Below are positions 32,875 through 44,327 of a DNA stretch of 64,000 nt, piece by piece; the stretch's first letter is position 1, and each line of letters starts with the position of its first letter. Position numbers and translations under genes: made by a program. Location of the stretch: NCBI GenBank assembly GCA_036365145.1, contig JAEOAD010000029.1, positions 20,321,001 to 20,385,000 on the forward strand, read 5' to 3'. This stretch comes from Orientallactaga sibirica. Lineage: Eukaryota > Chordata > Mammalia > Rodentia > Dipodidae. The notes beneath the pieces are model-generated. The model was not told where the DNA came from. It made no database searches and was given only the letters and a program-made list of their open reading frames with translations.

Positions 32875-33172
32875 GGCTGGGACAATAGATGCAACAAGAC
32901 CTAGCTTAGGAAAAAAATGGTTAACTATCAGCTTAGAATTTCAAGGGGAAGTTTACATCATGGTGGGGAAGATATGATAGGCTTGAACAGTCAGGCTGTA
33001 TCACATCAGCAGGGAGGAAGCAACAAGAGAGCAAGTGGTGCTGGACTGTGACACCTCATGATCCCCTCTCCCCCAATGGCACATTCCTCAAGCAGGACTC
33101 CACCATTTGGGAATTAAGTATTCCAATATATGAATCTATGGATGGAGGACATTTTACATTCAAATCACCATA
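32875..33172 (-). mobile_element. Diverged MaLR-type LTR
   Basis: tttcaaggggaagtttacat, catggtggggaa, gcaggactccaccatttggg and acattttacattcaaatcac follow the antisense MaLR/ERVL LTR order. No partner LTR. Confidence 0.6.
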
Positions 33173-33299
33173 TCCTGCTTATGAAAAACTGTTCCAAAGC
33201 CTAGTTAAATATGGAAGTGCCAATTTTATTGAAGGTGTATGTTTGGTGGGGGAATGATGAATTGGTGGGAAGGAAAGATTATTTCTTCTACACTAAACC

Positions 33300-33775
33300 T
33301 AGGTATTTGCTTTAAATTGTATTTGATCTAAAACTCATCAAAGTTCTGAGAAAATGTGACTGCTGAGTGCTCAGTACTAGTGAAACATCTATACTACCTC
33401 CTCTAAGGCTCAGGAAGCATTGCGGAAGAGGAAGTAGGAAAAGTGTAGAGCCAGAGATGGGGAGGAATATTGCAGAATGCTGTCTTCCAGAATGAACATG
33501 GCCACTGCCACTGCATTCATTAGTGGATGGCAGCTTTGTTTTCCTGCCCAAGATGTGCACAGTGTCAAGCTAATTAGAATTACATCCTTGGCAGTAGAGG
33601 AGGATACAAGCCGCCTTCATCCTTCTCTGAGGAGTGTTTCACAGTTGAGGTTCCCTGATGGTTAGGGAAACATCCTCAGTGTTATAGCCACTGATACGTC
33701 TAATGCTTTTATTTTTTGGTGAGTAAGCACCCTCTGATGCATATGCAAATATCCTGAGCCAAAGTCAATGGAACA

Positions 33776-33820
<45 letters not shown>

Positions 33821-33960
33821 CACATCAAAGTAGATGAGGGACTGGCTGGGAAGAAGAATGTGTTCAGGTGGAGAGGTTGTGGAAAGATAAGGTAATGGGA
33901 GGTGATTATGACCAAAATATATTATATACATATAAAAAAATTTAAATAAAAATTATAATT
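33300..33960 (+). mobile_element. L1 (Lx-like) 3'-UTR
   Basis: gctcaggaagcattgcggaa, gaggaagtaggaaaagtgta, gagccagagatggggaggaa and ctgtcttccagaatgaacat match the rodent Lx-type L1 3'-UTR. A CA microsatellite (33775-33818) and an aataaaaattataatt tail complete it. Short frames inside are spurious. Confidence 0.85.
33775..33818. repeat. (CA)n microsatellite
   Basis: About 44 bases of pure CA within the L1 3'-UTR. Confidence 0.97.
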
Positions 33961-34030
33961 AAATAAAATAATGCCTTGATGCAAATAAAAAAGGCAAGTG
34001 GTAACAAGTGTATTTTTAATGATTACTCTT

Positions 34031-34233
34031 AAAATTTTATTTATTTATTTGCAATCAGCAAATAGAGAGAGAGAGAGAGAGAGAATGGGCCAACAGGGCC
34101 TCTAGTCATTGCAAATGAACTCCAGACACATGTGCCCCTTGTGCATCTAGCTTACATGGGAACTGGGGAATCAAACTTTGGTCCTTTGGCTTCACAGGCA
34201 AAACCCTTAAGTACTAAGCCATCTCTCCAGCCC
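34031..34233 (-). mobile_element. B2 SINE, antisense
   Basis: A ttatttatttatttgcaatc tail, a short GA tract, and the body through ccatctctccagccc at 34233. Confidence 0.93.
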
Positions 34234-34274
34234 AACAAATTGTTTTTACTTGGTTACAATTTAAATGTTATTTT

Positions 34275-34618
34275 TAACATAAGTGTGTGTGGTATGTAGT
34301 GTAAGTGCATGAATGTGTGCATGTTGCTATGTTTTGGGGTACACATGTATGTTGAAATGTGCATGCATATGTGTGCATGCAAATGTGGAGGCCACAGTTT
34401 AATGTCAAGCATCTTCCTTGCACTCTATTTTGTGAGGCAGGGTGTATTACTGAACCTAGAGCTCTACTAGACTACACTACCCTAGACTTCCTAGCTAGCA
34501 AGCCCAAAGGAGCTCCAGATGGGTCGCCACAAAAGACTCTTATGTGGAGCCTATTGATCCAAACCCATGTCCACATGTTTATACAGCAAGCATTTTACCC
34601 TTTTGCTCAATAAGGCCA
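34275..34618 (-). mobile_element. B3 SINE, antisense
   Basis: A TG-rich end (gtgtgcatgttgctatgttt), aatgtggaggccacagttta, tcaagcatcttccttgcac, gtgaggcagggtgtattact and gcaagcattttacccttttg. Confidence 0.78.
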
Positions 34619-34633
34619 TCTACACAGACCCTA

Positions 34634-34829
34634 CAATTTTTCTTTTTATTATTTATTTGCAAAAAGAGGGAAGGAGAAAGAAGGAAAAAAAGAGGGAGAG
34701 AGAGAGTATGGGCACACCAGGTCCTACTGCCACTGTAAATGAACTCTAGATGCATGTACCACTTTATGCATCAGGCTGTCAGGTTTTGAAAACAAGTACC
34801 TTTAACTGCTGAGACATCTCTCCAGCCCC
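34634..34829 (-). mobile_element. B2 SINE, antisense
   Basis: A ttattatttatttgcaaaaa tail, an A/G-rich tract, and the body to gacatctctccagcccc. Part of the core before the head is deleted (aggctgtcaggttttg). Confidence 0.9.
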
Positions 34830-36052
34830 ATGCTAAAGGCTAACTTGATTTAACACTATCTTTCCAAGTTTTAAATGATTATTTTAAAGAATTAAAGGAG
34901 AACAAGAAAAAAGAAAATAGCTGTAACACAGCCAAATATTGACAACTATTGCAAGCAAGTGATGGACATTTGGTAATTTATGATTGTCTTCCATTTTGTG
35001 GGTGTATGAAAATTAAAATGAAATAACAAAACCATAAAAAGGGTTTCATTATGAATTAGACTGAGGACAACCACCTTTACAAAGGAAACAGTGAAAAGGC
35101 TTTGCAATAATTCTGGGATGATGTGATGGTGCCTTAGTGGAGATGATGATATTTAAGACAGAGCAAGATTCTATGTATATTTTAAAGATAGAGTCAATAC
35201 TCTTAACTGAGAGAATTAAATGCATGAAAAATATTGTCTTTTCTCAATTTTAAAGCAATGTTTATTATAGTCCTTTTTTTATATTCCAGGATTGTCACAC
35301 TATTGAGATTCAAAGACTATAACTGTAAATAGATTTTTAAAACACAATACTTCTTTTCCCTTTTTATTTTTTACCTACATGAGGTTTATTTAACCTTTAG
35401 CAATGTGGCTGGTATTAAAAATGTTTCATGCACCTGGCAGTAGACCAGCCTCTATCCTGTCCAGGTTTATGAATTCTGATCACCAGTGTCTCATTTTAGC
35501 CAAAAAATTCAGGTTGTCACTACCCTTTAGAGAGAGTCTGTGTCTCACTCAGAATTTCTCTGTGTGAAAATAATGCCATCTGTTGTTAGCCAAGCTGCAG
35601 CTAGTCTTACTTGCAAAGAAAGACATGGATTTTTATGATAATCATGTCATTCCATGTTGAATTCTAGCCTTCAAAAAAATAAGACAGAGGGTTTTATATG
35701 CTTTGGTAATATTGAGTAGAATTAAACCTAGAGAACAATTCAAATTCTTTCATTTTATTTATTTCCCCATATTAAAAAATAGCTAAATCATTCAGTCTCT
35801 TCAAAATATTGATAAGCTTTCAAAGGGTAGAATTAAATATAGTATATACTAGATCTAGGCATTGAGGCATTGACACTTTGCCCTACATATTTTCAAGATT
35901 ATAAAGAGGATAAGGGAAATATAAGGTCATATGAGAAATGCAGAAGAAAATGTATCATAAATCTAGTTTCAAGATATGTATATAACTTTAAGTTAAAAAA
36001 AAGGAAATTATAGGCAAAAGCAAACTAAAACAGACAAACAAAAAGATTATAT
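34830..36052. other. Unique sequence, nothing recognised
   Basis: 1.2 kb without a recognisable repeat, frame or RNA. The part at 35390-35640 is less AT-rich but shows no coding signal. Confidence 0.4.
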
Positions 36053-36172
36053 GGCCAGACGTGGTGATGCACCCCTTTAATCCCAGCACTCAGGAGGCCT
36101 AGGTAGGAGGATTGCGGTGAGTTTGAGGCCACCCAGGTCAGCCTGGACTAAAGTGAAACCTTACTTTGAAAA
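36053..36172 (+). mobile_element. B1 SINE with internal deletion
   Basis: gccagacgtggtgatgcacc head. About 18 bases normally between gaggccaccc and aggtcagcc (gagactacatagtgaattcc region) are missing. Confidence 0.88.
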
Positions 36173-36214
36173 AAACCATAATATATGAATGAAAAAAATC
36201 AGTCTCAAAAGATC

Positions 36215-36320
36215 AGTGTATATATGTGTGTATACATATATAAATATGTATATATGATATATATCTATGTATATGTGGTTGGGCATGTATATGTATAGTG
36301 TGTGTGTGTATGTGTTTCAG
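36215..36320. repeat. TA/TG-rich low-complexity repeat
   Basis: Alternating tatatg and gtgtgta units without a fixed period. Confidence 0.85.
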
Positions 36321-36599
36321 TTTCTAAGAAGTCTGATCACTGGATTGACATACTTAAACAAAGCTGAGTTTTTCCCAGGAAAGAATGGGGAAACAGAACA
36401 AATTCACCCTTCAGGACAATGTAGGGTATTGACAAAGAAGCTGATCTGTCTCTATCTTTTCCCTCCTTGGTAAAAAGATAGGAAGCAAAGCATTAAATAC
36501 AAAATAACAGTCAAATCAATCTAGAATCCTCAGCGTGAAAAGCAGCCATAATGTTTAGTTTCAGAATCATGATATTGCCAGGGGAATTATTTATTTACT

Positions 36600-36846
36600 T
36601 GTATGCATAGAGTGTGTGTGTGTGAGGGGTGGTGGTATATGCAGGCAAATGTGGTCCTTGTGAGACCACGTTCTATCCCCTAAGGTGTTCAGAGCAGAAA
36701 GTTGGGTGTCAGCTTCATCAGTCTTCCAAGCCTATTCATATGTGAGGCAGAAACTCTAACTAGATATTGAAATTTGTTGTTTTGCACGAGCCTGGGTAAT
36801 TCCTTGGTCTCTGTTCCCCTTTGCAGGTCTGGGGTTATAGCACATA
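36600..36846 (-). mobile_element. Old B3 SINE, antisense
   Basis: gttgggtgtcagcttcatca, then gtgaggcagaaactctaact, cacgagcctgggtaattcct and gcaggtctggggttatagca align in order with antisense B3. Heavily diverged. Confidence 0.55.
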
Positions 36847-37759
36847 GCTATGGGGTGACTGGAACTTCTGATACATGTTGACGTTCTGCAGCATGGGTGA
36901 CCTGAATAAAGTCATCAGACTGAGATTTTGTGGAAGCAAACTTCCCTGTTCAGAACCCAATGTTACAGACAGAGCAGACACATGTAAGAGGAAGTACGGC
37001 CTCATGAGACCTTGCACTATATAATAATAGAAAGTGCTTTGTTTTACGAATCTTAAAAAAACACAACAAAACAAGAGGCTAATGTTTAAGATGAAGCAAG
37101 AAGTCAGGAGAGGGCTTAAGAAATAGTTAAAAATAAGAAGTGGCTTAAGTAAACTGCTATTGTACTGATATTCTTGCAAAATGAGCAATATTCTATAACT
37201 GCTGCAGATAGAAATAGAATCATGCGTTTGTTCCTATTGCTGTGCGTCCCCCATGTCCTGTTCTCTTCAGTGCGACACATTCCCAGGGTCCCCACTCCAC
37301 TAGAGAGTGACAACACATAGCCACTCCCAGGTCTTTATGTAGGTTCTGGGGTCTCAAACTAGAGCAATTTCCAGCCCCTTTAGGCCCTCCTACTGGAGCA
37401 GGAAGTGCACTTAGCCAGTGAACTCCAGACTGAGTAACCAGCCCTAGCCATCAGGCTTTAAAGAGAGCAAATACAATGCCATGTGGAAGGGTGTCAGAAT
37501 TCCATCCAGAGAAGGTGCCTGTTTTTTTCCACTTGCCAAACAGAATTTTAACCTACAAAGTTACATGCTGGAGTGGGAAATAATTTTCCATGCCTGAGAA
37601 TCAGAAATGACTGACCACAGAAAGGAAGTTTTAGTGTCATCAGTGAATACAGCACTGAAGATAAATGGCATAAAAGTGAATATAGAAATGGAGAAAGGTT
37701 TTAAAAGATAATTAAAACCCTTTAAAAATTTAAATTGATGAGAGGAAAAGTATGAGGAT
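36847..37759. other. Unique sequence, nothing recognised
   Basis: Overlapping minus-strand frames (36835-37188, 37116-37316) have no domain signature. The less AT-rich part at 37230-37460 may be an unrecognised repeat. Confidence 0.35.
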
Positions 37760-38291
37760 TGTGGTATGTTGAATCAAATGTCCCCCATAAATTCTTACTT
37801 TTATTTTAATAAATAAACATATTTATTCATTTATTGGGGGTGGGGAGAATGGGCTCTTCAGGGCTTTCTGCCACTGCAAACAACTTAAAGCACATGTGCC
37901 ACTTTATGCATCTGGCTTTACGTGGGTACTGGGAAATCAAACACAGGCCTTTAGGCTTTTAATCAAAGTGCATTTAATAGCTGAGTGATCTCTACAGCCA
38001 CAAACTTATGTGTTTTGAATGTTTGGTTCATATGTGGTGGCAATTTGGGAGGTGGAATTTTGCTGGAAGAGGTGTGGTTTTTTTTTGGGGGGGGGTGGTC
38101 TTTATGGGTGTAATAGCCAGCTCTCCTTTACCGGAATTTGGTTCACTCTTCTGCTCTTGTTTTCCACCTGCTGTAACAGAGGTGATGTCTAGCCTCTGCT
38201 CATACTTGAGTCTATAAGCAAAATAAATATTTTCTTCCAATCAGCTTGAGGTTGGGTGCTTTATCCCAGCAATGTGAAGGTAACTTCAACA
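37760..38291 (+). mobile_element. MaLR-type solo LTR, interrupted by a B2
   Basis: Starts tgtggtatgttgaatcaaat and ends aggtaacttcaaca, giving TG/CA ends. An approximate 5-bp TSD (aggat/gggat) flanks it. It contains gtaatagccagctctccttt and the polyadenylation region aagcaaaataaatattttct. Without the B2 it is about 330 bp. Confidence 0.88.
37799..38000 (-). mobile_element. B2 SINE nested in LTR
   Basis: Antisense B2 lies between cataaattctta (37786) and cacaaacttatg (from 37999). These are diverged copies of the same LTR segment, so they represent the TSD. Confidence 0.9.
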
Positions 38292-38657
38292 GGGATATTT
38301 AAAAGAAAAATGTGGTTTACTTAGAGAAGAAAACAGTTAATAAAGAAATGCCTGAAAGGGTGATATAAAATTGATGAGAAATAAGAGGACCTAGTTGGGA
38401 CTATTAACATTGAAAGGGAAAATAGGAAAATTGATTTCAAATACATATTTTCAAATTCTAAATATATGATTTTCCTTGGAATAAAAATAAGGACTTAACT
38501 CTGTGATAGTATATAATCAAACTATAGAATTCCAATGAAATTAAAGATCCTTAATTATAAGAAATTAAGAAATTTTCTCTAAAAATTAATGTTAGATTAA
38601 TCATAGACTTCAAGTAATAATAGAGACCAAAATAAAGTAGAATAAAATAAAATACTG
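38292..38657. other. AT-rich unique sequence
   Basis: Nothing recognised. Confidence 0.4.
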
Positions 38658-38850
38658 TGGACTGAAGAGATGACTTAGCAGTTAAGGAACTTACCTGCAA
38701 AGACTAAGGACCCAGCTTTGATTCTCTAGCACCCACACAAAGCTAGATGCATAAGGTGGCACATGCATCTGAATGAAGTTTATTTGCAGTGGCTAGAGGC
38801 CCTTGCATCGATTTTCTGTCTGCCTCTCTCTTTCAGATAAATAATTAAAA
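38658..38850 (+). mobile_element. B2 SINE, sense
   Basis: Diverged copy: actgaagagatgacttagca head, ggcacatgcatctgaatgaa and a short CT tail with gataaataattaaaa. Confidence 0.88.
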
Positions 38851-38860
38851 TACTAAGGCA

Positions 38861-39126
38861 GGGCTGAAGAGATGGCTTAGTGGTTAAGGCGCCTGCCTGC
38901 TAAGCCTAAGAACCCGGTTCCAATCTCCAGGTCCCACATTTAGCCAGATGCAAAGTGACGCAAGGGTGCAATGCCGCACTTGACCACAAGGCGGAGCACA
39001 CATCTGGATTCCGTTCACAGCAGCTGAGAGACGGCTGGAGTGCCCGTATCTGTCTCCCTCTCCCTCTCTGTCTGTCTCTGTGTCTCTCTCCAAAAATAAA
39101 TAAAATAATAATAAAACAATTAAAAC
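38861..39126 (+). mobile_element. B2 SINE, long subfamily, with TSD
   Basis: gggctgaagagatggcttag head and the long-form module (caatgccgcacttgaccac). An 11-bp TSD, atactaaggca, lies at 38850-38860 and 39127-39137. It inserted at the end of the older B2 upstream. Confidence 0.95.
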
Positions 39127-39224
39127 ATACTAAGGCAATAAAATGCAAATGATAAAATAATCAGCTTTTAGTTGTTAATTACATATGTAAATTATATACA
39201 AATTAAATTCCATAGATTTAAAAC

Positions 39225-39465
39225 ATACCCAACATGGCTTAAGGAATTTTGCAGAAGAGGGGACAGAAAGATTGTTAGAGCCACAAGTTTGGACATCATG
39301 CCGAGAGGCACTGCTTCTCCCCAATAACTGACTTCTTCTTTTGCAACCCCATGGGGAAAACCTGCTACCTCAACTGAATAGGCATAGGGATGAGAGAAAT
39401 GTTGGTACCAACACACAGTGTATCCATACTAAGTATGTTCATAATTAATTTAAAAAATAGTGTTC
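39225..39465 (+). mobile_element. L1 3'-UTR terminal fragment
   Basis: acatggcttaaggaattttg, gaggggacagaaagattgtt and agagccacaagtttgg match the L1 3' ends at 14860 and 48450. Confidence 0.82.
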
Positions 39466-39484
39466 CAAAAATATTGATGTGAGA

Positions 39485-39521
39485 TACACACACACACACA
39501 CTCACACACACACACACACAC
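39485..39521. repeat. (CA)n microsatellite
   Basis: CA run with one ctc interruption. Confidence 0.95.
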
Positions 39522-39561
39522 GGGGCCAAGAGGTAGATCTACAGTATAAGAAGCAATGGAA

Positions 39562-39661
39562 GGGGCTGAGGAGAGGGCTCAGAGGTTAAACATGCTTGTT
39601 TTTAAAACCTGCTGGCCTGGGTTCAATTCTCCAGACACACACACACACACACACACACACC
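39562..39661 (+). mobile_element. B2 SINE 5' part with CA-repeat end
   Basis: ggggctgaggagagggctca through gggttcaattctccag, then directly a CA microsatellite (39634-39661). The 3' half of B2 is absent. Confidence 0.82.
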
Positions 39662-40780
39662 CTTCCTGTACCTCATTTGTGATGAATACAATGTTTAAGT
39701 CTTGACAAATCATGTTTTATTACCTCTCATTGCCATATTGTCATAACAGTGAAGCTAATTGATTTTTTTTATGATAAATTAAACCAACTGATGATTTTTT
39801 AAAAAAGTGGCCTCATGATTTTTCTGGTCTTCAGAAAAAAACAGCTTAGAATGAGACCAGCTGGCCTTTTATCTCTTCACCTGTTCCCAGTTAAAAATGT
39901 TTGCCCCTCTTATACCCAGCATTCTCTGACATGCAGTGTGGCTTAATAGCCTCAAGCCCAGACAATCTTGTTTGAAGTTTTATCCTTTTCTAGAATATAG
40001 GTTTAGTCTGCGTACCATGCCATGCCACTCCTTGTTATCATGCCATTTTCAAAAATCCCACAGAGAATCCTTCATAGCTGGAGTGTTATCAGTACAGAAA
40101 GAAAGAGGCAGAACCACAAAGTAAAGTACCAATTTCTGATTTCTTAAATTGACTTTAAAATAATTTCTATCGTGAGAACATCTGTTCTCATCCATTTATA
40201 AACATCCTACAGAAAAATCTATGTTATGGAATGAGCTTCAGATTTTTGGACTGTAATTATTTGTTGCATAATTCTTTTTCTCATTGGCTTCTGCTAAAAT
40301 ATAGATCTGAAATCGCTTAAAAGGGTAATGGTCCTGGATGAGAACAATATTGAAGTGTTGGAAACATGAGCAAACAAGGGGCCTGTTTAGAAGAAGGTCA
40401 CTAGGGTGTGCTTTTGAAGTACATAATGGGTCCCTGATTTTTTTTTCTCTGCCATTTCCTTTTTTAACATAAAACACTTTTTTATTAGTTAAGATTGGTT
40501 GTTCGAAGAAAAAATAATAACAATATATTTTGGCTTTATAGGACAAGTTGAAGTAAATCCATGACAGTAGCATAAAAAGGGAAGGGGAATGAAAATATAT
40601 TTCTACATTCTTATATGGGTGCATCAAAGGTAGACTTTGATAATTCAGGAATATAACAAAACATAGAGCAAACACACACAAAAACAAAACAAAAACCATA
40701 GCTAGTGAGCCAGTGTTAGAATAATAAAAAATGTTTAAAACAAAATAAGGAGAAAATGAGAAAAAATTAATAAAGAGTTA
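39662..40780. other. AT-rich unique sequence
   Basis: A 153-codon minus-strand frame (40238-40699) is rich in Phe, Tyr and Lys and lacks any domain. I judge it a chance frame. Confidence 0.4.
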
Positions 40781-40784
40781 GAAA

Positions 40785-41185
40785 ATAAGACCTCTCTGTC
40801 TTACCCTCCAAGGCTCAGGGATAATTGCAGAAGTGATGACCATAGAATGTAAGAGCTAAAGGATGGGGAGCAGTACTGTGAAATGCTATCTTCCAGACAC
40901 AATGTGGCCATTGAAGTCATGACTTCACAGTGACTGATGCTACTTACATAAGACCTGCATAATATGGTGGCAACCTCTACCCCCCAAAACACCCTGATGA
41001 CATCAGAATAGAAGAGTGATTAGTTGAAAAGTTAGTTGGAAAGAAAAAGGGGTTCAGTGGAGGAGGAAATGGGAGGGGAGAGAAAGGAAAGTTGTGAGAA
41101 GGGATTATAGTCAGGTTACTTTGTGTATATGTACAGCAGTTGTTACTAATACATTGTAACAATATAAAGGTAAAATGCATATTTT
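40785..41185 (+). mobile_element. L1 (Lx-like) 3'-UTR
   Basis: ccaaggctcagggataattg, agaatgtaagagctaaagga, atgtggccattgaagtcatg and acttcacagtgactgatgct match the Lx-type 3'-UTR. It ends near tacattgtaacaatataaag. Confidence 0.85.
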
Positions 41186-41204
41186 AAGGTTGTTCAAAGG
41201 TTTC

Positions 41205-41278
41205 TAAGGTAGCTCAAGGGTGGAATGGTTACCTCCCATGTGCATGGCCCTGGGTCCAATACTTAGCACTACACAAAC
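41205..41278 (+). mobile_element. Possible diverged ID-type SINE
   Basis: aggtagctcaagggtggaat, catggccctgggtccaatac and ttagcactacac resemble ID. A CA-rich end follows. Confidence 0.5.
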
Positions 41279-41569
41279 ACACACACACACATGACAAAAT
41301 ATTTTCTCTGTGATTTCTACTTCCTGGCTACCAAGAGGTGAGCTTTTTTGCTATGTTGTACACTTCTTGCATGATTGCACTGTTGAAAGCAATGGAGCTA
41401 AACAACAACAATGTTGTGAGGCAACATACGCCTTTCATTCCTTTATATTGATTATATCTGGTATTTTGGCATATAAAAAGCTAACTAACACAACTCTCAA
41501 CTCTAAAAAGAGCATTATTAGAGATGCCTAATAATACATATGTATATAAATAAAATAATATTTAAATAA

Positions 41570-42310
41570 CATAGTAGACAGAAGTCATCAGCCGTGAAAA
41601 CAGTTGACACTGAATATTCAAGTTTGGCCATACAGACCAAATGACTGAACGGGTGCAATAGTGGCATGTCTAATCTTCGGGTAACCAACTGCTCCATAAT
41701 TGGACTGAAGGCCCTCTCTACGGGAGGGAATACATGCCTGGTAATGAAGAAACTAAGCAAAAGTCTATGGCAGGTGAGGTCATGAGCCTTAGGGGTATAA
41801 AGCCTGCTCTTGTCTGACTAAATGTATATTTTATTCCCATCAAGCTGCCCTGAAAGCACTACATTTAATGTTCATATTCCCTTCTGGTTAGAGAAGCTTC
41901 TCTTTTCAGATGGAGATGACTACTGGGATGACCCAAAAGGCAACATAGTGCTGAGAAGAAGGGATGGAGAAGTGCCCAGCACTGAAACTGTCACACCCTC
42001 CAAGGCTCAGGGACCATTGTGGAAGAGGGGGCAGATAGAATGGAAGAGCCAAAGGAAGGGTATGACTTCTTACAATGCAACTGTCCAGACAGAAATTGGC
42101 CTCGATATCCATGACCTTGCACTGCCTAGCAATACTTTTGCAAGACCCTCAAAATAGAAGAAAAAGATGATGACATCAAATTAAAAGACAGACTAATGGA
42201 GAGAGGGAGAGGATATGATGGAGATTGGAGTTCTAAAGTGGAATGGGGGGAGGGAAATATCATGTGTTTTTTTGTATGTAAGTATAGAAGTTGTCAATAA
42301 AAAATAATAA
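41570..42310 (+). mobile_element. L1 3'-UTR, older subfamily
   Basis: Blocks include taaccaactgctccataatt, ctctctacgggagggaatac, ccaaggctcagggaccattg, gaagagggggcagatagaat and gatgatgacatcaaatta. The 3' end is gttgtcaataaaaaataata. The 111-codon frame at 41822-42157 lies inside. Confidence 0.82.
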
Positions 42311-43151
42311 AAACAATACAATAAAAATAATAATATATAAATAACATAGTAATAGAAAATAGTACAAAACTTTATTAGCAGCTGAAATAAATGACTTCCA
42401 TGCTGAGGGAACAAGAGAAAATCCAGAACTATCAAATATAGGTTTTGATAGACAACTTCCCTAATATTGCAACAAAAATATAATACACATAAAAACTTTA
42501 TTTTGATAGGTGGAAAATTGTCCATAATTTATCCACCTTCATGCCTAGAAACAAACAAACAAAAAAACTTCCAATCCCCCTGCATTCTGGAAATATCTGC
42601 CATTTGCATAAATATAATCATCTTCCTTGAAATGAGGGCAAAAGTAAAGAAGGTATGAATGAAGTTAACCCAATTTTCCTCAAGATGACAATATGTAAGT
42701 TTTTGGGGCAGAAACTACACATCTGTTCCTACAGTGGTATGTGTTCATGATCATGTTTTTCAGGTATGGGAAAAAAATACTTCATAATGAAATTAAAACT
42801 ATGAGCTGTATCTACTAACAAACCTTGAAGAGGTCAGGCTTGTCTGGAAGAATAGACTATTTTTGTGCCACAGAACATGAAAATCTTATTTCAGATGGAA
42901 ATATTAGCTTCAACTCATGGTGTTCAACATTATTATATAAAATCTCAATCGCATTGTTGGGAAAAAGGGAACTTCCCTAAGACTATATAATAGCAGTCAC
43001 AATGGAAGTGATAACAGAAAGGTAGTACATAATTGGAAGTAGAGTTGACTCTGCCTTGAACTCATGAGGAGCACTCTGAAGCGATCAAGGACACACTCTA
43101 CTGAGGATGTCATGTTAAACATGAAGGATGTGCTATATAAGAAAGCTCAGC
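42311..43151. other. AT-rich unique sequence
   Basis: No repeat recognised. A-rich stretch at 42545-42565. No gene. Confidence 0.4.
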
Positions 43152-43161
43152 AAAAGAAACT

Positions 43162-44327
43162 CCTCTGGAGGCATCACCATTCCTGATCTATTTGTAGCTA
43201 TACTACAAAGCCATAGTAACAAAAACCACATGGTACTGGCATAAAAACAGGATGATAGACCAGTGGAAAAGAATCCAGGATCTGGATTTGTGTCAAGTTA
43301 CTATAGCTACTTGATATTTGACAAAGGCCCCAACAAGGTAGACCAGAAAAAAGACAGCATCTTTAACAAATGGTTCTGGACAAACTGGATAACCATATGC
43401 AGGAAAATGAAACCCGATCCATACATTTCTCCATGCACAAAAACAAAGTCCAAACAGATCAAAGACCTCAATATAAGACTGGAAACACTGCTACTACTGG
43501 AAGAAAAAGTAGAAGGAACTTTCCATGATATAGGAGTGGGAAAAGACTTCCTGAAAAAAAAACCCCAGCAGCTCAGGAAATTAAATAATCACTTAACCAT
43601 TGGTATCTCATGCAGCTGAAAGCGTTTTCTCTAACAAACATACATTAAGCAGGGCCAATAGATTACCCACAGAATGGGAAAAAAAATTTGCCACGTTGGA
43701 CAGAGGCCTAATTTCTAAAATCTATAAAGAACTCAAAAACCTAAACAATAAAAAAAATCAAACAACCCATTCAAAACATGTGACAGAGAACTGCACAGGG
43801 AGTTCTCAGAGGAAGAAATACAAATGGCAAACACACACTTAAGAAAATGTTCAACATCCCTAATCATCAGGGAAATGCAAATTACAACATCTATGAGATT
43901 CCACCTTACACCAGTAACATTTAAAAAAAAAAAAAAACTCTAATGACAACAAATGCTGGCGAGGGTGTGGAGAAATAGGAACTCTCATTCACTGTTGGTG
44001 GAAATGCAAGGTGGTACAACCACTATGGAAATCAATATGGAGACTCCTAAAAAGGATGACCATAGAGATACCAACAGACTCAGATGTCCCCTTCTGGGCG
44101 AAAAAAGCTCCAGGCCTCAGTTCAGAGATATTTGCTCAACGATGTTTATAGCTATTCAATTCATAATAGCTAATATCTGGAATCAACCCGGATGTCCCTC
44201 ATTAGATGATTGGATAACTAAGATGTGGTATACCTACACAATGGAATTCTACACAGCAGTAAGGAAATGTGACACAAAGCAATTTGAAGAAAAATGGTCA
44301 AATTTGGAACAGATCATTCTTAGCTAA
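43162..44327 (+). pseudogene. L1 ORF2 C-terminal remnant
   Basis: The first part (43162-43619) reads as the connection region after the reverse transcriptase (FDKGPN..., ...KDLNIRLETLLLLEEKV). After a frame break at about 43610-43680 comes the [19 protein letters not shown] region. The Cys-rich motif CWRGCGEIGTLIHCWWKC follows near 43957-44010 with all Cys and His present. The end is frameshifted near 44110, then reads WNQPGCPSLDDWITKMWYTY up to the stop at 44327. Endonuclease and reverse transcriptase domains are absent. Confidence 0.93.

Noticed and set aside
40238..40699. 153-codon minus-strand frame
   Set aside because: Phe/Tyr/Lys-rich translation of AT-rich DNA with no domain, signal or homology that I recognise, in a region without other gene signs.
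41822..42157. 111-codon frame that looks protein-like
   Set aside because: It sits wholly in an L1 3'-UTR whose blocks (gctcagggaccattg, gaagagggggcagatag) recur elsewhere in the window.
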